Part shown: positions 14,518 through 16,276 of the stretch, in pieces
Position numbering within the stretch: the stretch's first letter is position 1
Layout of the letters: each line of letters starts with the position of its first letter
From: Desulfobacteraceae bacterium UBA5623
GTDB lineage: Bacteria; Desulfobacterota; DSM-4660; Desulfatiglandales; Desulfatiglandaceae
DNA length: 16,276 bases
Direction: 5' to 3'
Assembly (NCBI GenBank): GCA_002424495.1
Contig: DIKH01000252.1
Span: 8,402 to 24,677, forward strand
Notes under the pieces: model-generated
What the model was told of the DNA's origin: nothing
The model's input: only the letters and a program-made list of their open reading frames with translations
The model's database searches: none
Made by a program: the position numbers and the translations under genes

Positions 14518-15762
14518 ATGATAAAAAGAAAAAAACTCCCTGAATTAAAAAACCATATCGAAGACAGGGAAATAACCCTTCTTGTCGGGGTGAGACAGGC
14601 AGGAAAAACCACCCTCCTTCGGTTTTTAGAAGACGAATTAAAAGTATCAGGCCATAAGACCGTATTTTTGAATCTGGATATCGAGGCCGACTATGTTCAC
14701 GTTACGTCCCAGGAGGGGCTGCTGAAAAAAATCAGGCTGGAAATCGGGGACAGAGGCTTTGTGTTTATTGACGAAATCCAGAGAAAGGAAAATGCCGGTC
14801 TTTTTCTGAAAGGTCTGTATGATATGAACCTGCCTTATAAGTTAATTGTTTCAGGTTCCGGAAGTCTTGAACTGAAAGAAAAAATCCATGAATCTCTGGC
14901 CGGCAGGAAGCGGATGTTTGAGCTTGCGACGATAAGCTTTGAAGAATTCGTTAATTTCCGGACCCATTATCAATACGAAAACAGGCTTGATGATTTTTTT
15001 CAGATCGAAGGCGGAAAGACTGCGCTTTTGCTGGAGGAATACCTGAATTTCGGCGGCTATCCCAAGGTGATATTGTCGGACAGGGTTGAAGAAAAAATAA
15101 GGGTGATCAATGAAATCTATCAAAGCTACCTTGAAAAAGACATCCGTTTCCTGCTGGATATCAAGAAAACCGGGGCCCTGACCGATTTGTTCCGTCTGGT
15201 TGCCGCTCAAAGCGGAAGCCTGGTCAATGTTTCTGAACTCTCATCCACATTGGGGATTGCCTCGGCTACCGTCCAAAATTACCTCTGGTACTTTGAAAAG
15301 ACCTATATCATAAAAAAGGTGTCCCCATACCACGCAAATGTCCGCAAAGAGATAACCAAAGCACCTCTTTTTTACTTTTCGGATCTGGGGCTTAAAAACT
15401 TCGGCACTGGGGATTTCGGCCATGTTTCCCTCAGCCGCATCGGCCATCTCTTTGAAAATTTCATTTTCAATGTCCTGCGGGAAAAAATGGAGAACTCTTC
15501 GTCACAGATAAACTTTTGGCGTACCAAAGACGGCGCAGAAGTGGACTTTGTCATAAACAGCGGCAGCGGGCTAACGCCCATAGAGGTAAAATACAAAAGG
15601 CTTTCAAAACCGGAAATAACAAGATCATTGCACAGCTTCATTTCCGCGTACCATCCTGATAATGCATTAGTGGTTAACCTGACCTATAAAGGCGAACTGC
15701 CGGTTGGGGAAACAAAGGTATCGTTTGTACCGTTTTATGAACTTATGATGTTTGACATTTAA
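14518..15762 (+). CDS. AAA-family ATPase with DUF4143/nuclease-like C-terminus
   Basis: A 414-residue protein of the AAA_14/DUF4143 family. Walker A is GVRQAGKT (24-31), Walker B is FVFIDEIQ (81-88), and a sensor-like SGSGSLEL (112-119) and LAGRKRMFEL (127-136) follow. The middle carries a winged-helix-like part (VSELSSTLGIASATVQNYL). The C-terminus has AEVDFVI with D343 and PIEVKYK with E356 and K358, the D...E-x-K pattern of PD-(D/E)xK nuclease folds. The family is widespread and its biological role is unclear. The ATG at 14518 has no recognisable ribosome site. It lies between the VapBC pair and csx20, 13 bases before the latter, and the two are probably co-transcribed. Confidence 0.87.
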   Translation: MIKRKKLPELKNHIEDREITLLVGVRQAGKTTLLRFLEDELKVSGHKTVFLNLDIEADYVHVTSQEGLLKKIRLEIGDRGFVFIDEIQRKENAGLFLKGLYDMNLPYKLIVSGSGSLELKEKIHESLAGRKRMFELATISFEEFVNFRTHYQYENRLDDFFQIEGGKTALLLEEYLNFGGYPKVILSDRVEEKIRVINEIYQSYLEKDIRFLLDIKKTGALTDLFRLVAAQSGSLVNVSELSSTLGIASATVQNYLWYFEKTYIIKKVSPYHANVRKEITKAPLFYFSDLGLKNFGTGDFGHVSLSRIGHLFENFIFNVLREKMENSSSQINFWRTKDGAEVDFVINSGSGLTPIEVKYKRLSKPEITRSLHSFISAYHPDNALVVNLTYKGELPVGETKVSFVPFYELMMFDI

Positions 15763-15775
15763 AGCGGATAAAAAA

Positions 15776-16165
15776 GTGGCATCCCTTTTTCTCCTATTCA
15801 ACCATACCGTTACCGATGACCAGAAAAGCGACGCCATGTCCTCGCTTGGTGTTGACCGCATTTTGGACATGCCGCCTGATCATAAAAAGATATGGAGCAA
15901 TATACCACCGGATTCGCCGGCAATTGAAGAATATCTGGAACCTGTTCAGACATGGCTGAAGATGAACTGCAAAAAAGAAGATTTCGTGCTCATCCAGGGT
16001 GATTTCGGCGCGTGCTATATTATGGTCAATTATGCCCTTAGGATGGGGCTTATACCCATATATTCCACTACGCAGCGTGAGATGGGGGAAGAGGTTCTGG
16101 AAGATGGGTCTGTCAGGCTGACGCACCATTTCCTGCACCGGATATTCAGGAGGTATGGAAAGTGA
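15776..16165 (+). CDS. csx20: Csx20-family CRISPR-associated protein
   Basis: A 129-residue protein matching the Csx20 family as I recall it. LFLLFNHTVTDDQKSDA (4-20) opens the protein, KIWSNIPPD (38-46) follows, then VLIQGDFGACYIMV (71-84) and IPIYSTTQRE (93-102). Csx20 accompanies type III systems and has been proposed to bind or degrade cyclic oligoadenylate; I am not certain of the published evidence. The GTG at 15776 is chosen because it gives the family's short N-terminus and has a weak GGA 8 bases before it. A TTG at 15752, overlapping the ATPase gene, is the alternative. It is separated from csm5 by the toxin-antitoxin, the MITE-like element and the ATPase. Confidence 0.8.
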   Translation: MASLFLLFNHTVTDDQKSDAMSSLGVDRILDMPPDHKKIWSNIPPDSPAIEEYLEPVQTWLKMNCKKEDFVLIQGDFGACYIMVNYALRMGLIPIYSTTQREMGEEVLEDGSVRLTHHFLHRIFRRYGK

Positions 16166-16171
16166 AGAATC

Positions 16172-16192
16172 CAGAAGTCAGAAGTCAGAAGT
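16172..16192. repeat. Triple CAGAAGT tandem repeat after csx20
   Basis: CAGAAGT occurs three times in a row (16172-16178, 16179-16185, 16186-16192), starting 7 bases after the csx20 stop. The remaining bases to 16276 hold no gene that I can support. The units are too short and lack spacers, so this is not a CRISPR array. Confidence 0.7.
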
Positions 16193-16276
16193 TTGAATAG
16201 GGCAACGAATTCAGGGTTCGAAATCAGATTGAGATTGTTTTTATATGTAACAACAATTCTGTCCGGTTAGCCAAAA

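Noticed and set aside
1..16276. CRISPR array
   Set aside because: I looked for regularly spaced 24-40 base repeats and found none. The repeats seen are palindromes, a MITE-like element and a 7-base tandem repeat.

Overview
The window looks like a piece of a mesophilic, anaerobic Desulfobacterota-type genome. This is an inference from mixed signals: an FmdE-type protein, moderate base composition, strong Shine-Dalgarno sites (GGAGG) and several dispersed palindromic repeats of the kind I associate with that phylum. No rRNA or other taxonomic marker is present, so the assignment is tentative.

Layout. (1) Bases 1-2130 are housekeeping or metabolic: a tRNA-Leu(UAG), a small Cys/His protein, and on the minus strand an FmdE-family protein and an isocitrate lyase/PEP mutase-family enzyme, separated by inverted repeats. 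(2) Bases 2132-2960 are decayed DNA: a sulfotransferase gene that has lost its middle, then a gene-poor stretch with a protein-like but broken reading frame. (3) Bases 2968-13405 are a type III-A CRISPR-Cas locus, all on the plus strand: cas6, an NE0113-family CARF protein (annotated as ring nuclease Csm6), an ORF6N-domain gene with decayed ORF6N remnants in front of it, an APE2256-like CARF protein with an extra C-terminal domain, then csm1(cas10)-csm2-csm3-csm4-csm5. (4) Bases 13567-14243 are a minus-strand VapBC toxin-antitoxin pair. (5) Bases 14321-14456 are a 136-bp MITE-like element with 17-bp perfect terminal inverted repeats. (6) Bases 14518-16165 hold a DUF4143-type AAA ATPase and a Csx20-family protein.

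How the genes work together. Cas6 should cut precursor crRNA. Csm1-5 should form the RNA-guided complex. Csm1 keeps both the HD residues and the GGDD cyclase motif, and Csm3 keeps the Asp that cuts target RNA, so all three activities look intact. Cyclic oligoadenylate made by Csm1 should be sensed by the CARF proteins. The APE2256-like protein is the only effector candidate I see, and its C-terminal domain is not a recognisable HEPN nuclease. The NE0113 protein and Csx20 look like the off-switch side (ring nuclease or ligand binding). There is no cas1, cas2 or CRISPR array in the window, so adaptation and crRNA must be supplied from elsewhere.

The most unusual signals are the APE2256-like CARF protein with its unassigned C-terminal domain, and a DNA palindrome that recurs three times in and before the ORF6N gene and is read in two different frames by two ORF6N-like protein fragments.
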